Origin: Corinectria fuckeliana
Taxonomy: Eukaryota; Ascomycota; Sordariomycetes; Hypocreales; Nectriaceae
Direction: 5' to 3'
NCBI GenBank assembly: GCA_019137255.1
Contig: WPDH01000066.1
Coordinates: forward strand, 124,001 to 188,000
Length of the DNA stretch: 64,000 nucleotides
Notes under the pieces: generated by a model
What the model saw: the letters and a program-made list of their open reading frames with translations, nothing else
Told to the model about the DNA's origin: nothing
Database searches by the model: none
Shown here: in pieces, positions 1 through 9,462 of the stretch
Numbering within the stretch: position 1 is the first letter of the stretch
Layout: each line of letters opens with the position of its first letter
Translations under genes and position numbers: made by a program

Positions 1-1117
1 ATCTTGTAAGTTGTCTTGCAGACACGTAGATTCGACCGGATTCGACCATGTTCCATCGCAATAGTATGATGTGCAATGTAGAGGCTTACTGCCTTTTGCG
101 TCAAGGTGGTAGAGTCTTTCTTTGATCGTGCTCGAATCTCTTGCGCCATTGTTTGAGTAGCGGGGTCGCAGGGGCCCACGCAGCGCCGACAAAGTGGGTG
201 ACCAAGTCGTTACCAGTTGGAAAGGGCACAAGCTATTTATCATAGCTCTGCCGCAAGCCTGATGGACGTATGGCTTCCACTTGCCTTCGGGCACCTACGC
301 GATTAAAGGCGTCGTGACGAGATGAACCTCTCGGTGATGCGAGGTTATCCCTCCCAGAATCCCTCCCAGAATAGCCCGGCACTTAATACCAGTTGCCAGG
401 GTACTTAAGGTAAGGTACTTTAAGTTAGTACTTCTTACTGCGCTGACCCTCTTATGTTGGTCGTAGCAATGAGGGTATTATATTGCACAGTCCATGACGA
501 TTTGAAGCCCTTTCTTATTCTTTTCTGACGACGGTGGCAATGAGGTTGCCGACGTGTGCCACAGCTTTCAACGCATTCTTCAAGTGATACATACCTAGAT
601 ATCAACTTGGCACTTACCCCAACCGAAGGCCCGCCCTTTTTCCTGGTGGTACAAAACCGACCCGCATCAAGAAGTACCGCCGGCCTAGGCCTTCCTCTAG
701 TAGGTTGAACCGCCGGCCTGCTCTCAGTCATCCAATCTCCTCTCAACGGCCGGTCAGCCTCAAGCCAACCCATCATCCATCACGCGAGAACGCCATTCAA
801 GGCTCGCTCTCCAACATAACCCCAAAAAGCATCGGCAACTCTTCATCGCTACGCCCGTTCGCTTATCCCTCATCGCGCTTTTCCCTTCGCCCTTCGCCCT
901 CCGCCTCCCACCCTTCCACATTTCGCCCCTCGCCTCTCACCTCTCACTTTTCGCCCTCTCGCCTCCCTCCAGCCCGCCGCCTTGGATTCCACCGGTCTTC
1001 GGCGCCCTCCACGAGACAAACCATATCCCGTCTTGGTGTTACGACGTCCTCCATTCGCCGGGTGGCACACAACCCCCTCGACCCGTCGATTCGGCTACAG
1101 CGGTGGCTTTGGAAACC
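1..1117. other. Upstream non-coding stretch
   Basis: I recognise no gene here. The second half (about 780-1100) is pyrimidine-rich, as is common for fungal promoters and 5' leaders, and probably serves the DUF2415 gene that starts at 1118. A short direct repeat of the unit ATCCCTCCCAGA lies near 345-370. Small ORFs on both strands are low-complexity and show no family signature. Confidence 0.6.
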
Positions 1118-3380
1118 ATGGCCGTGAAGGACGAGGGCGAGTACGTCTGCTGCAACGCCGCCACCATCAGTCGCCTGCACTTGCAGCCACAACCATGATG
1201 CTAATCCGCGGTGCTCAACAGTATTTATCCCACCGAGCTCCTCATCTCCCAGCGGGCTCGAAAACACTACCGCATCCCCGTTCGCTCACAGTATGTCGAT
1301 GCTTGGCAACGGTACACTCTCATTGCTAATACCACTGCAGGCACTGGCAGCTCCGGTCCTTGGTCAGCGCCGAGAAGGACAACATCGTATATTTCCCTGG
1401 GGGCACCGGCAGCAACCACGTCCAACGTCTGAACACTACCACCCGCGAATGCGAAACGATTAAGCTCTTGGCATTTGCGCCGCGATGCCTGGTCGCCGAG
1501 AATGGGTGGCTTTGCTGTGGCAGCGAGAACGGCGACTTCGTTGCAATGCAACTCGATAGCGGAAGCCTCCACAGCAACCGCAGCAACCGTAGCAACCGCA
1601 GCAACCGCGACGACAGTGATGACCGCGACGATCAGGACGACTCCCCCGAACCTCGTCTCACGAGACAAGATTATGAGCGTGTCAGGCTTGGTATCGAAGC
1701 GCACCGCGATGAAACCATCTACTCCCTTTTGCATCGTGCCCGGCGAAGCAACAAGAGCATGATCGCGAAGAGTATGAAGCTTGCCAAGGACCGCGTCAAC
1801 TGCATCACCCTATGGTTTCCGCCTACGTCATTACCAGCCTGCGATACAGCATATGCGGAACCTATAGCAATCCTCGCTAACAACGATCGGACGGTGACCC
1901 TCGTCAGCCTGGAAGATTTTGACACAAAGGAGAAGACGGAACCCCTTGATATAATCTCCTATCCCGACTTTGTGAATCGGGCCATCATCTCCCCCAATGG
2001 CCAATTCCTGATTTCAGTCCTCGACGACCCCTACCTGTATGTTCACCAGCGTGTCAAGGCGATCCCAGAGTCAGCATCAACTCGGTCGGATGGGGCTTCG
2101 GAGTACCAATGGGAGCAGACGCAACGGATTCTCCTCAAGAGTCAGAAGAAAGACGACAAGTCCGACAGCCGCGGTAGCTTTGCTGCTTGCTTCTCCAGCT
2201 CTGGCGCTTACCTCGCCGTGGGCACTCAGCATGGCACCATTTCGATATTCAACGCAACACTACTTGACAATCCAGATGCTGACCCCCTCATCACCACGTT
2301 CCAGTCCTCGCGGCCGCAGAGTGGACCAGGTGCGGTTCGCGATATGGCCTTCTGCCCAGGTCCTTTCGACATACTTGCATGGACGGAGGATCGCGGCAAT
2401 GTGGGCATCACGGACATGAGGAGCAACTTCATTGTCCGTCAAATCATCAATATTGATGATCCTAGTTTTGATCACATCAGCATCCTTGACCGCAATACGA
2501 TCGATCCTCGGCTTTTGGAAAGCCGCCTGGAAAGCCGCCGTGAGAGGAGGGCGAACGCGGTTACTTCAACTTCCGGCAACATCAACTCGTCTGAGACCCG
2601 CAGGCGCCCGGGAGACAACATCGATACCTTGAACACTCCTCTTACAGCCAACGAAACACTAGTGCTTGAAGCTATCCAGAACGATCGACGCCGGCGAGAC
2701 AGAGCAGGGCCAAGACCAACTACTGAAGAGAGACCGGCGTCTCTCAACAATTCGCTTTGGTTTGATAGATCGGCTCGCCGTACACCTACGCACGATGACA
2801 CTCAGAGACCTAGCGAGCGAAGGAGCAGTAGCATCGGTCGTAACATGGGAGATATTCTGGGCACCTACCGCAGCCAGGACCGTGCCCGTACATCTCGGCT
2901 GCTTTTGCGGGATGCTGCCGAGTCTGGGGAAACTGGCCGACGACCAGAGCGTTGGATGGAAAATCTGAGCGAAACAGTCGCGATGTTGCGAGAGCAGCGG
3001 CAGAGGCAGGACTTGTCGTATCTCACCGTTCTTGAGATCCTCCAGGCCAGGGAACGGGCCAGCGAACGGGACTCGGAGGAATCATCTGCTGCCGTAGCGC
3101 CAATTGTTAACCAAGTCGTCAGTCGTTGGGAGGAGAGCGCCCTCCGAGGAACCCTGGCCCCCGACCACGGAGTCTTCGAGGTGCCTCCGTCGCCTGATAA
3201 CACTGCCGGCCTTGCGTGGAGCGAAGATGGCCGAATTCTGTAAGTCCTCTCGTCACATATCATCTTCGCCTTTTCGAGCACTAACCCGTGGTTAGTTTCG
3301 TTGGCGCCCAGAACGGCATCTATGAGCTGCATCTCAATGTGCAGAACAGAAAACTGTGCCCTAGCATTTCGATGCGGTGA
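1118..3380 (+). CDS. DUF2415/WD-repeat-type fungal protein
   Basis: Conserved filamentous-fungal protein of unknown function. I rebuilt four exons: 1118-1140, 1222-1290, 1341-3239 and 3296-3380. Each intron has a GTACGT, GTATGT or GTAAGT donor and a GCTAAT or CTAAC branch point. The start at 1118 lets exon 1 splice into a conserved-looking N-terminus (YPTELLISQRARKHYRIPVR). The protein is about 691 residues. The middle holds beta-propeller-like segments (AISPNGQF-type and ACFSSSGAYLAVGTQHG, then DMAFCPGPFDILAWTEDRG) followed by a long, charged, disordered Arg/Ser/Glu-rich region. The C-terminus returns to a propeller-like blade (LAWSEDGRILFVGAQNGIYE) across the last intron. The DUF2415 assignment is from family memory, and the function is unknown. 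A tetrapeptide run (SNRSNRSNRSNR) lies near residue 100. Confidence 0.82.
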
Positions 3381-3642
3381 GGAGGGTATCGAGTTTGAGA
3401 CCGAAGTTCTTGTTGATAGGCGTTGGCGGCGTTTTGATATGCTTCAACTCAAAAGCTGATGAGTAATGAATGGCAAAGGGGATTTTGCTTGGACCTACGA
3501 GATACCTCAAGCACACTGAGCATCTTTCGACGGGCGTTCTATTTTCTTTCACACACTGGCTGCTGCCCATTCGCTGTAGTCTATTTGGCATTCACATACC
3601 TAAGTTGCTAAGGGTGCATCGAAATTGTAACATCCTGTATGC

Positions 3643-4372
3643 CTATGCCCGCGCAGTGCCGTACATGAGCTCCGCGACCTTTTCCGCCATGACCAGCGAG
3701 CTCGTCAACCCGGGGCTCTCGATGCCCAGCAGATTTACCCAGCCTTCGTACCCGTCCTCCTTCCGGACGATGAAGTCGTTGAAGCTCTTTCCCCCGAGCA
3801 CAGCTCCTCTGTCAGATAGATTGGGCCGGATGCCCGCGTAGTTGGGCACCAGAAGTGTCTCATCCACGCTGGGCAGGTACTTCTTGATCTCGGCGACGGC
3901 CCGCGGCAACCGGGCCCCGTTGACGGCAAGGTCGTTCGGGCGGTCGACCCGTTCCACGTCCGGGCCGAAGCGCAGGCGTCCCGCGAGGTCCAGCCCGGCG
4001 CCGGGTAGATCAGGCGCGAGACGCGCCGTACGAGAAGTAGTTTCCCTTGGCGTAGTGCAGCCGCTTGCGCTCGGCCGCCGGCATCATCAGGTTGTGCACG
4101 TCGTCGCGCTCAACCTCGCGCTCGCCGACCTAGCGAGTCGGCACGCCGAGCTCGTCCTCGCACGCGGCGCGGATCGTGTCGAGGGCGTGGCGCTGGGCGA
4201 CGATCCACTTGCCGGTGCGGCGGAAGCCGACGTCGTACCTCTCGCAGAGGGCGTAGAGCAGGCCCTTGCCGCGGATGCAGAGCTGCGTCTTGAGGGTGCC
4301 GGGCCCGTAGTAGATACCCGCGTGGAGAGCTGGCGGGCAACGGCAAGCCCGACAGCGCCACTCCCGATGATC
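3643..4372 (-). pseudogene. L2HGDH: L-2-hydroxyglutarate dehydrogenase pseudogene
   Basis: Decayed copy of the mitochondrial FAD-dependent enzyme that oxidises L-2-hydroxyglutarate to 2-oxoglutarate. Conserved pieces lie in order but in different frames. The dinucleotide-binding start (IIGSGAVGLAVARQL) begins at about 4371, right after a CTAAT...CAG intron acceptor. GIYYGPGTLKTQLCIRGKG follows at about 4326, and the stretch from 4326 runs into an in-frame TAG at 4130-4132. Next come YAKGNYFSYGAS at about 4050 and RLRFGPDVERVDRPNDLAVN. An intact C-terminus (PNYAGIRPNL, NLLGIESPGLTSSL) ends at 3643. At least three lesions are visible. The segment with the usual SSRNSEVIHA motif is deleted between the first two pieces, with a frame change. 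Most of the central domain is missing. A deletion with frameshift follows the LIYPAPG motif. The remaining exon sequence is very GC-rich, so RIP is not the likely cause. Confidence 0.85.
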
Positions 4373-4895
4373 TGCTTTACAGTTATTAGTTCGTCTGTTT
4401 ATAGATCTCCAATTTCATCATATCCGAGAACCAGCCTCGCGATCATGACGTGCGTGGACGGTCAACCGCCAACGTTGAGTAAACAGGTAGCACAGTTGCA
4501 GCAAGTGTATAAGCGACCACGCAGGCGCCTGCTTTTAATTTTCAGGTATTTTGTTGTCTTCTTCCGCTCCTTGAAACTTCAAGCAAGGTCCGCTTTCGCA
4601 TAGCAAGCGTCCATAGGCGTGTCATAAAAAACATACTGTACGCAGACAACCAAACTCGCAGATGATCGCTGTGAGCCAGACAAAGCTTCACGAAACAGCC
4701 GCGAGGCCTTCATACTTCGTACTTGTTGTACCCTCGATCCTACCCTAAACGCCATGTGTGATTTTATCGGAGCACAGTTCGGTATTGCCGACTTCCATTG
4801 TCCTATCCGACCACGCTGAACTCCGTCATCGTGACATACTTGGTACTATTCGTACCGCATCATCCCCCCCGCAGTGAACCAGCTCGTAGGGATTT
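4373..4895. other. Non-coding gap
   Basis: I see no gene. The part next to 4372 is probably the remnant intron and first exon of the L-2-hydroxyglutarate dehydrogenase pseudogene. One copy of the dispersed TACTTCGTA motif sits at 4713-4721. Confidence 0.5.
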
Positions 4896-6026
4896 TTAAA
4901 CATCTTTTGGTGCTTCCGAAGTGGGTTTCTCCTCCTCCTTCTCCGCCGCAGTCGACGACCTCGTAAGGTGAGAGGGATGAGGCGGTTCATGAGTAGCCGG
5001 GGAACCGACGGGTACATCAGTCAGTTGCTTCTCTGCAGTGGGTGTTAGCAGCGCGCAAAGCAGATGGGAAGATTGCCACTATGAATACTCACCAAGATCT
5101 CGAATACGCATGCGGAGCATTTGGTTCTCACGAACTAGCATCTGGGTCTCGGCCTGGTAAAATGCGCTTTCGTCGCGGCCACCTAGGACCCAATCGCCGC
5201 TGTCGCCGCCTATGGAAGTCGAGCGCATTCTCGGGGACGCACCGCGGCTGGGTGTTCTAGACCGCCGCTGGAGGTCGGCGCGAGCCATGTCGAAAGAGCT
5301 CCGCGGGTGGCGGGCGCTGACAGAACGAGAAAAGGAGCCACCGGACGGCCCGGATGGGATGTTGACGTGGGAGGTAGACGCCTGGGGGGTGCCGTGGCCT
5401 GATCGCTCTGAGATGGTGTCGTCGACAGCTGAGTTTTGACTCGGCGGCTGGCCGGCTTGGAGGCGCTGGAGTTCGAGCTGCTGCTGCCGGATCATCAGGA
5501 GGAGTCGGTTCTTCCAAATGTCAGCTACATATATCTTTGCATGGATCCAAGGCGTGGGGACATACGACGTGGGCTTCCTGCTCCGCCTCGAGCTCCTGAT
5601 GAAGCTCGCCCAGACTCGGGGCCCTGTGATGATGGGGATCCGCCAGCAAGGGCGAGCCGGACAGTGGCTGCGGGCTCGAGGTCCGATGCGAAGACTGCTC
5701 GTTGACCATCTCCCCTGGGGATGGTACCGAGGGATCGTTGAGCTGCAGGTTCATGAGGACGACGGAGCGTCGTCGGCCTGTTTGCGGGGTGGAACGCTGG
5801 CGGGAGAGGGAGGTGACGGAGGATGCTATCCACAGTTAGAAGGAGAGCGGGATGAGCGCGCGTGTGTTAGGGGCTTGTACTTACTGGGCGTCGGCTCATG
5901 CTGGAGCCCTGCATTCATGGTTGCAGCGGCCTGTAAGGATATCGAAGCCGAGCGAGGGGACGTCGTGGGGAGCTGCTCGCTGCGGGGATCTGTAGTTGCC
6001 GTTGGATCGCCGTTGGAAGAAGCCAT
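4896..6026 (-). CDS. Conserved coiled-coil protein, function unknown
   Basis: I rebuilt four exons on the minus strand: 6026-5885, 5825-5566, 5510-5093 and 5032-4896. All introns are 55-60 nt with GTAAGT, GTATGT or GTGAGT donors, and the frame is continuous to a TAA at 4896. The product is 318 residues. The N-terminal third is Ser/Thr/Pro-rich with Arg clusters (TGRRRSVVL). The core (about residues 115-155) is an amphipathic helix rich in Leu, Glu and Gln (LGELHQELEAEQEAHV, then NRLLLMIRQQQLELQRLQ) that should form a coiled coil. A second helix near residue 260 (ETQMLVRENQMLRMRIRDLE) may also coil. The C-terminus is Glu/Lys/Pro-rich. No basic region precedes the helices, so I do not call it a bZIP factor. 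I do not recognise a named family. Confidence 0.75.
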
Positions 6027-8268
6027 CGTCCTTTGCCGATGCGACTGCGGCCAGGGCGTTTTGGTGAATAGGAAGAGTGTATCTAGCTGAGGAGTAATCA
6101 GGAAGAACGGGGAGTATGGCGGTTGAGGAAGGCGATTTTATGTCTGTCGTTGCTTGATAGGTAAGGTAGGTAGGTAGTTGGCGTTGGAGGCAGCGATGGA
6201 GGGGCTGTGTGCGGCGGTTGTAGGTACGACAGGCCGAGCTCGTAGTGTAAGGTAGGGAGGTAGGTAGGTAGTGGAGTTCGGACTGAGAGGCGCGGACTAC
6301 CAAAGGTCTTAGGTTTGGGTGGTCAAGAGCTTTGGGATGTGCTCTCGGCCTTGGGTATTAGAACGCTGAAGCTGGAGCGGAAACTGGCGAGGGCGTGCAT
6401 CGTGATGGCGAGGGTGCTGATGACGGGCGCCTTGGAATGGAGTGGTTTTCTGATCACAGGGGAGCATCTGGCGATTGCGGACTTGCTGTGGCGTTGAGCG
6501 AGGCCCGTGACTTTGGGTGACTGACGACACTTCCAGTTGCCCCTCCAAAACGCGGTGGCGCAACTCGAATGCCACGACCTTTGTACGGATAGACTAATAA
6601 GCACGAACAATCAATTGTATCGTCTTTTGCTTCTCAACGGGAGCCTGGAGGACAATGGGTACAGTCCACAGCCCTATTCGTACTGTAGATACGCCGGTGT
6701 CTTGCATTTCTAGGATCTGGGGTGTGCTGTAGGCTGTACGAATACATGCTCCGTACGTACATTACAGCGCCACCCACACCACACCACACCGTGACCACCA
6801 AGGGCTGCTCTCTGACGCAACGCATATCCACTGCTGCAGGATCATCGCTGGGCCACCGCCCGGTCATTGCGCAAGTATCCCACCATTCACTTTGCCGGGT
6901 TGATAAATTAACGTCTCAGCCTCTGACCGAGATACGGAGTGTGCAGGAAGAAGAAAGGAAAGCCGTTTTGCGTAGAGAACACCACCATCTTATACCACCA
7001 GTACGAAGTACCTAAGTACCTACCTAAGTCATGAACGATGATGGATACCACTTAGTAGTACTAGTAGGTAATCAGTCTGGAAAGGATGATCAGCTTGAAA
7101 CCGGCACAAGCCAGGGAAGGAACTTCGTTTTTATTAACCCAACAACCAACCAGCCTGCATTCTTTTTCTTTTTCTTTTTCTACCGCCGACGAAAAAACCA
7201 CGGGCATCTGGCTAGGTATTCTAAGCATGACTAACATGAAGGAGCCGCTCCGAGGGCTACGTAGGGCGGCTGCAAGTCAGAGATGAGACGAACGTGCCCG
7301 GGGCCTGCATGTGTCAGGATAATTGTCGACGTTAAGCCGAGTCACATCGCGAAACACTCAGCGCCACCACGGACACGGCATCGACAATTTGATGCTCCCG
7401 AGGCTAGCTAGCGCTCTCGCTACGTGAGGACGAGGATGACGACGAGAGGGCGAGCGAAACTTCTGACGACGACTCTCGACTTCCGGGGGTCGGTCCGGGG
7501 AACATAATGCTGAAACACCAGTGCCTTCAACCTCATACAGTACGAAGTAGGTATGTATGTACGTAGCTAAACGACGGAGTGGTGGAGATGAGAGAACAAA
7601 GAGAGGGAGGGTCCTGGAGGGTCCTCCCGCAGGCAGAGGTGCATCGTTCCTTTTTGGCTGTTTCACCTGGTCCAAGGGGCGAAGGGGACAAGAACCAACC
7701 CAACCTCTCAGCTGCGAAGTACATACGTAGTAGTACGAACTACTTCCAGGGGGGAACAGCTGGCCAAAGCGATGTAAGTTTGTCGTCACTGCAAGTCGCC
7801 CAAAGTGAAAGTGACTGCTCTGATAAACAACGTGGGGGAGCGGGGGAGGCTTTCCTGGCCTCCGGGTCTCTGGACTACGAAGTACAAAGTAGACGCCACG
7901 AGAACTGGCAAAATATTGCAAAAGCAAAGGCTCGCAAACTCTTCGTTGGACGACGCACGCTTCTGGTGGTGAGAAACGCTAGACCGCGCCAGTCAGCGAC
8001 CCCGGGAAGCCCTGCTGCGATCTCACGAGTGAGGTAGCATTACCGTCCGATCAGAATGGCCCGGTGCCAGCCAGAACTGCCCTGCCCGTCCGTCCGTCCG
8101 TCATAGCCCAAGTCCCGGGGGACGGTTAACTTACCGCCCGCTTCCCTCGGCACTTCCTAGGGCCAGGTGCCGTACTGTACATGGCACATGGGTACTAGTA
8201 CGACGGAATCCGTGTTGGCGTGAAAACAAGGGCTTGGCAGGCCTCGCAAGCCCTTCTGTGGTCCAGAG
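6027..8268. other. Gene-free interval with TAGG tracts and palindromes
   Basis: No supportable gene in 2.2 kb. The part nearest 6026 is probably the promoter and leader of the coiled-coil gene. (TAGG)n-like tracts occur at about 6165-6180 and 6250-6272. Copies of the TACGAAGTA motif sit at 7002, 7541 and 7876, with related CGTACGTA and AAGTACATACGTA palindromes nearby. A TTTTTCTTTTTC stretch lies near 7160. The open frames here are short and of random composition. Confidence 0.6.
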
Positions 8269-8350
8269 GACCACAGAATCAGACGCACCTCTATTTGAAT
8301 AACCTACACCTCCTAGCTGAATCAGGGAAAGTGCGGTCCCACCCAAATTA
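8269..8350 (+). repeat. Left terminal inverted repeat (82 bp)
   Basis: Exact reverse complement of 9381-9462 over 82 bases. It begins GACCACAGAATCAGAC and ends CCCACCCAAATTA. Identity stops sharply at the inner edge. Just outside and overlapping the outer edge is an 11-bp palindrome (TTCTGTGGTCC, loop AGA, GGACCACAGAA) at about 8254-8278. Confidence 0.95.
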
Positions 8351-8429
8351 GGTGCACGCCTACTCCTCAGTCTTCCGCCAACACCCCTAACAACAGCTTT
8401 AGCTGGAGCACCAGTTTCTATCAACAAAG

Positions 8430-8580
8430 ACCCACTTTTTTCGTCGCGCTGCGCGTATCAACAACAACAGACCCCGCTTTTGCACGTGAGCAAGCGAATT
8501 AAAACCTAGTGCTCCACCTTTATGAATTTTAAACGAATTAACACCTATATGAGCCCCACCTTTTCTGCACGTGCCCGTCA
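8430..8580 (+). repeat. Imperfect tandem repeat in element leader
   Basis: Two degenerate copies of a unit of about 50 bp sit between the left TIR and the ORF. Both contain a GCACGTG E-box-like core (near 8480 and 8567), GCGAATTAAAACCTA or ACGAATTAACACCTA, and a CCACCTTT segment. Confidence 0.45.
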
Positions 8581-8732
8581 TCAACAATAACAACACGTCG
8601 CCCGCGCCCGCGGGCGCGCGAGAATTCTTCTACCTTTACATATATAATACCACCTTCTTACGCTTAATTCCGCCCACGTTCCTACCAAATCATCGCTATT
8701 ACAAGCCTTCAAACAGTCTTCACGTTGCTATT

Positions 8733-9383
8733 ATGGATGGCCTATTTTCTACGTTTTTTTCAACGCATGACGAAGCGTATTTGGCCCTCCAGCTGGCTCA
8801 GGCCGAAGCTGGCTTCGGAACCGTGAAATCACGCACGAGGAAAGGCAACGGCTTTTCAAGGAAGGATCAGGTGCTTCGTGTGTGGGTAGGATGTGATCGA
8901 GGTGGTAAGTACAAACGGTCGACAGCCAGTGTCCAAAAATACAGTTCATCTACGAAGAAAATAGGATGCCCTTGGTCCGCTAGGATCGCTTGGGATCCGG
9001 CCACGTTGTCCTATTCTGTGAGCCCTGAGCACCTCGAGCACAACCACGAGCCCTATGACGAGCACCTTGCCGCGTGCAGTCTGCGCCGGCAGACACACAT
9101 CGCGTTCGGCCTCGAAGAGCTTGAGAAGCTCGTCGCCAACCGATCGAGCTCTCGCCGGATCACCGCTCGGGAAATCGCTCGCCAGATTTCCTTTGAATAC
9201 CCTGGGCTTAAGATCATCGAGCAGGACGTGAAGGTCATCAGAAGGAAGCTCCGCTGCGAGAGGTATGGTCCCTACACATCCACACAAGCTTTCCTTGGGG
9301 TCCTCTCAAGCAGTGATGATGGGTCTGTTGCTAGGTTACGAGACTCTGGGGGTCTGAATCCGAAGGAGGGCGTTGTCATATAA
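8733..9383 (+). CDS. FAR1-type DNA-binding fragment of MULE transposase
   Basis: A 216-residue product if translation starts at the ATG at 8733; the frame is open upstream to 8571, but that extension looks non-coding. Cys54 (VWVGCDRGGKYKR), Cys79 (KKIGCPWSARI), His103 and His105 (EHLEHNHEP) fit the C-C-H-H zinc knuckle of the FAR1/WRKY-GCM1 group at the N-terminus of Mutator-like transposases. A helix-rich region follows (ITAREIARQISFEYPG, VIRRKLRCERYG) that resembles the linker before the catalytic core. The frame then ends at the right TIR with no catalytic domain. It could be a relic, or a stand-alone DNA-binding protein able to occupy TIRs of full-length relatives; the second is inference only. 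Confidence 0.7.
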   Translation: MDGLFSTFFSTHDEAYLALQLAQAEAGFGTVKSRTRKGNGFSRKDQVLRVWVGCDRGGKYKRSTASVQKYSSSTKKIGCPWSARIAWDPATLSYSVSPEHLEHNHEPYDEHLAACSLRRQTHIAFGLEELEKLVANRSSSRRITAREIARQISFEYPGLKIIEQDVKVIRRKLRCERYGPYTSTQAFLGVLSSSDDGSVARLRDSGGLNPKEGVVI

Positions 9384-9462
9384 TTTGGGTGGGACCGCAC
9401 TTTCCCTGATTCAGCTAGGAGGTGTAGGTTATTCAAATAGAGGTGCGTCTGATTCTGTGGTC
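9381..9462 (-). repeat. Right terminal inverted repeat (82 bp)
   Basis: Perfect reverse complement of the left repeat at 8269-8350. The last codons of the FAR1-type ORF run directly into its inner edge (the TAA stop spans 9381-9383). Confidence 0.95.

Larger units (their letters stand above)
8269..9462. mobile_element. Short Mutator-like (MULE) element with 82-bp TIRs
   Basis: A 1,194-bp unit bounded by perfect inverted repeats (8269-8350 and 9381-9462). It encloses one ORF with a FAR1-type zinc-binding domain, which is the N-terminal DNA-binding module of fungal MULE transposases. The catalytic DDE/MULE core and C-terminus are absent, so this looks like an internally deleted, non-autonomous derivative. 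The ORF's stop codon abuts the right repeat. I find no clear 8-9 bp target-site duplication: the outside flanks read GGTCCAGAG on the left and GTCGCTCTG on the right. Either the duplication has decayed or the true ends lie slightly outside the identical region. Confidence 0.75.

Noticed and set aside
3842..4603. Long plus-strand frame of 253 codons
   Set aside because: It is antisense to the L-2-hydroxyglutarate dehydrogenase pseudogene; GC-rich third positions keep the opposite strand open and there is no family motif.
8269..9462. A clear 8-9 bp target-site duplication at the element ends
   Set aside because: Flanks GGTCCAGAG and GTCGCTCTG do not match in either orientation.
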